64,000 nt of DNA from Cladophialophora immunda (lineage: Eukaryota; Ascomycota; Eurotiomycetes; Chaetothyriales; Herpotrichiellaceae): positions 3,094,955-3,158,954 of the forward strand of contig NW_015622546.1 of NCBI RefSeq assembly GCF_000835495.1. Direction: 5' to 3'. This document shows, piece after piece, positions 62,565 to 64,000 of this stretch. Within the stretch, counting starts at the first letter, position 1. The number at the start of each line of letters is the position of its first letter. Made by a program: the position numbers and the translations under genes. Below the pieces are notes generated by a model. The model saw only the letters and a list, made by a program, of their open reading frames with translations, searched no databases and was not told the DNA's origin.

Positions 62565-64000
62565 GCTTTTCAGCCCTTGTATTTGTACCGGAGGTTTGAG
62601 TCTGTTTTCACCAGTGTAGAAGGGGCCTGTATGCGTCTTCCTGTTGTTTGAAGTTGACCGAGTTTTGATTGTTGCTGGGATTGCTTATTTATTTTGGTGG
62701 CAGGGGGGGGGGCAGTCGCGGATTTATATACCTGCCCTGACTGGGTTCACAACTGATACTCAAGTTACCTAGTAGCCTCATCGAGCTGAACCAAGCGCAA
62801 CATCAATCTCACCCTGTACGATCTGAAGCATTACGGCGAACTCTCCTGATTTGTACACTGAGGGCCACGCTCATAGACTATTTACAGACACACGTCTCAA
62901 CCTGGCAAGCAGCCACCCCACTGCGCAGTTCCGTTCATGAGGTAAAAGGCTCACAGGCATCTGCAGCTATATTGTGATCTTCAGAGTCGCCAACGATTCA
63001 TATTCAGCCGTCCGGAGTGGAAATCAATCCCTTGGGCGACATGTGCCAAAGATCCAAAAGGACGAATTGGTCGATGTCCTGGTGGAGACACTAGGAACTT
63101 CTAGAGTGGTTTGATCGTCTCCTGGTACAGTCTCCGAATCAGGCAAAGAAACGTGAATGGTTACGCCAAAAGTGGGAAGCCAGATGAATAACATCGATGA
63201 ACTCCTCAGATATTTGCCCCCCAAACCGATGTAATTTCCAAGCAGTTCCCGAGATCGCCTGATTTCCCCCCCCAGAAATGACGAGCGGATTCCTCGCTCA
63301 ACAGCGCAATTCCAGACTGGCTTCCCATCACGTAAAAAGATTCGACTGGAATGCATGTGGCGGTCGTGTTGCTAAGAGGATCAGACGGTGGTACCGATAA
63401 AGCGGGAAAGCAAGAGAGTGAAGAAAGAAAATGGGAAAAGAGGGTCTAGGCAGCTTCATAGTAGCATGGTCGTCAAGTACCAAGCATCAGTCATTGATAT
63501 TCCCGATTGCACCGTTCCTTCCATTTGGTGCTAGGCCTGGGAACTGGTGACCATCAGGCAACAAAGATCCCTCCCAAGAAAGACGACATATAGGACAAAT
63601 TTCCAGATCCGTCAACCAGGTATGCTTCTCGAAAGGAAAGAGCAGAGCACCAGAAAGACTCAGCTAATCACTTCGGAGTCCACCCCGTCTGTTTGCAATA
63701 CCGAGGATTGAATGTATTTGGTTCGTGGAGGTTCGCCAAACGAAGGACGCCATGCTCCTTCCATGGCGTACCAGTAAACCGCAGCAGCAAGAGGCCCTTC
63801 TGTACCGGACGAAGGCCAACAACCTTAAAGCGCTTTTCCGTACCTTTTCGCCATGACGTTGACCACATCTTCGGTGAAGGTGGAGGGCAGTAGGAGCTGG
63901 ATTTGGAGTGCTTCGAGCTCATTTGCGTTGAGTAGGTATATGTGGTATCCTCAATCTTGATCGTCGTCCGTCTCATTTTAATAGGGATGAAGCTCAATGT
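62565..64000. other. Window end, no gene assigned
   Basis: About 1.4 kb. Minus-strand frames at 63024-63356 and 63668-63997 (MSSKHSKSSSYCPPPSPKMW) have ATGs and may be small or partial genes, but I recognise no family in them. A run of nine G occurs at 62705-62713. Confidence 0.35.

Noticed and set aside
1..64000. Search for a PKS, terpene synthase or multimodular NRPS
   Set aside because: None seen; the only carrier-protein enzyme is the single A-T-R protein at 41999-45441.

Overview
The window is genomic DNA of a filamentous ascomycete (Pezizomycotina). Genes carry many short introns (43-127 nt) with GTRNGT donors and CTAAC-like branch points. Zn2Cys6 regulators, short-chain dehydrogenases (SDRs), MFS transporters, a P450 and an NRPS-like reductase are present, together with HET/NLR remnants, a Tad1-like LINE and a Fot1/pogo-like transposase. 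Several decayed copies carry C-to-T/G-to-A type changes like those left by repeat-induced point mutation (RIP). I cannot name the species. All exon joins were made by eye from reading frame and splice signals. I recognised no tRNA, rRNA or CRISPR.

Region A (about 0.8-31.8 kb) is dense in metabolic genes. In order they are a Baeyer-Villiger monooxygenase, an SDR, a broken SDR, an SDR, a TRI12-type MFS exporter, an EthD protein, two more SDRs, a zinc-free MDR reductase, a two-domain VOC protein, a regulator lacking a zinc cluster, a full Zn2Cys6 regulator, a 4-coumarate/acyl-CoA ligase, an SDR, a glutathione transferase and an acyl-CoA dehydrogenase. No PKS, NRPS or terpene synthase lies here, so I read the set as a catabolic (or tailoring) cluster. 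Ring ketone oxidation by the BVMO, redox steps by SDR/MDR enzymes, CoA activation and beta-oxidation-like steps would follow one another. The ligase, the neighbouring SDR and the acyl-CoA dehydrogenase end in -PKL, -TKL and -PRL, which resemble peroxisomal targeting signals.

Region B (about 31.8-41.6 kb) is gene-poor. It holds a frameshifted glycosyltransferase, one copy of a 142-bp dispersed repeat whose other copy sits inside the broken SDR, an NLR-type TPR remnant, a 15-bp minisatellite, an intact sugar transporter and a decayed LINE.

Region C (about 42.0-60.3 kb) holds an NRPS-like adenylation-thiolation-reductase enzyme, a Zn2Cys6 regulator with an intron-split zinc cluster, an alpha/beta hydrolase, a sugar-porter MFS protein and a cytochrome P450. 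Repeat-like and broken genes (HET/NB-ARC and TPR relics, a conserved protein with an internal stop) are interspersed. It may be a small second metabolite locus, but the genes are spaced out.

Region D (60.3-64.0 kb) is AT-rich decayed transposon sequence followed by a frameshifted conserved fungal protein and an unassigned end.
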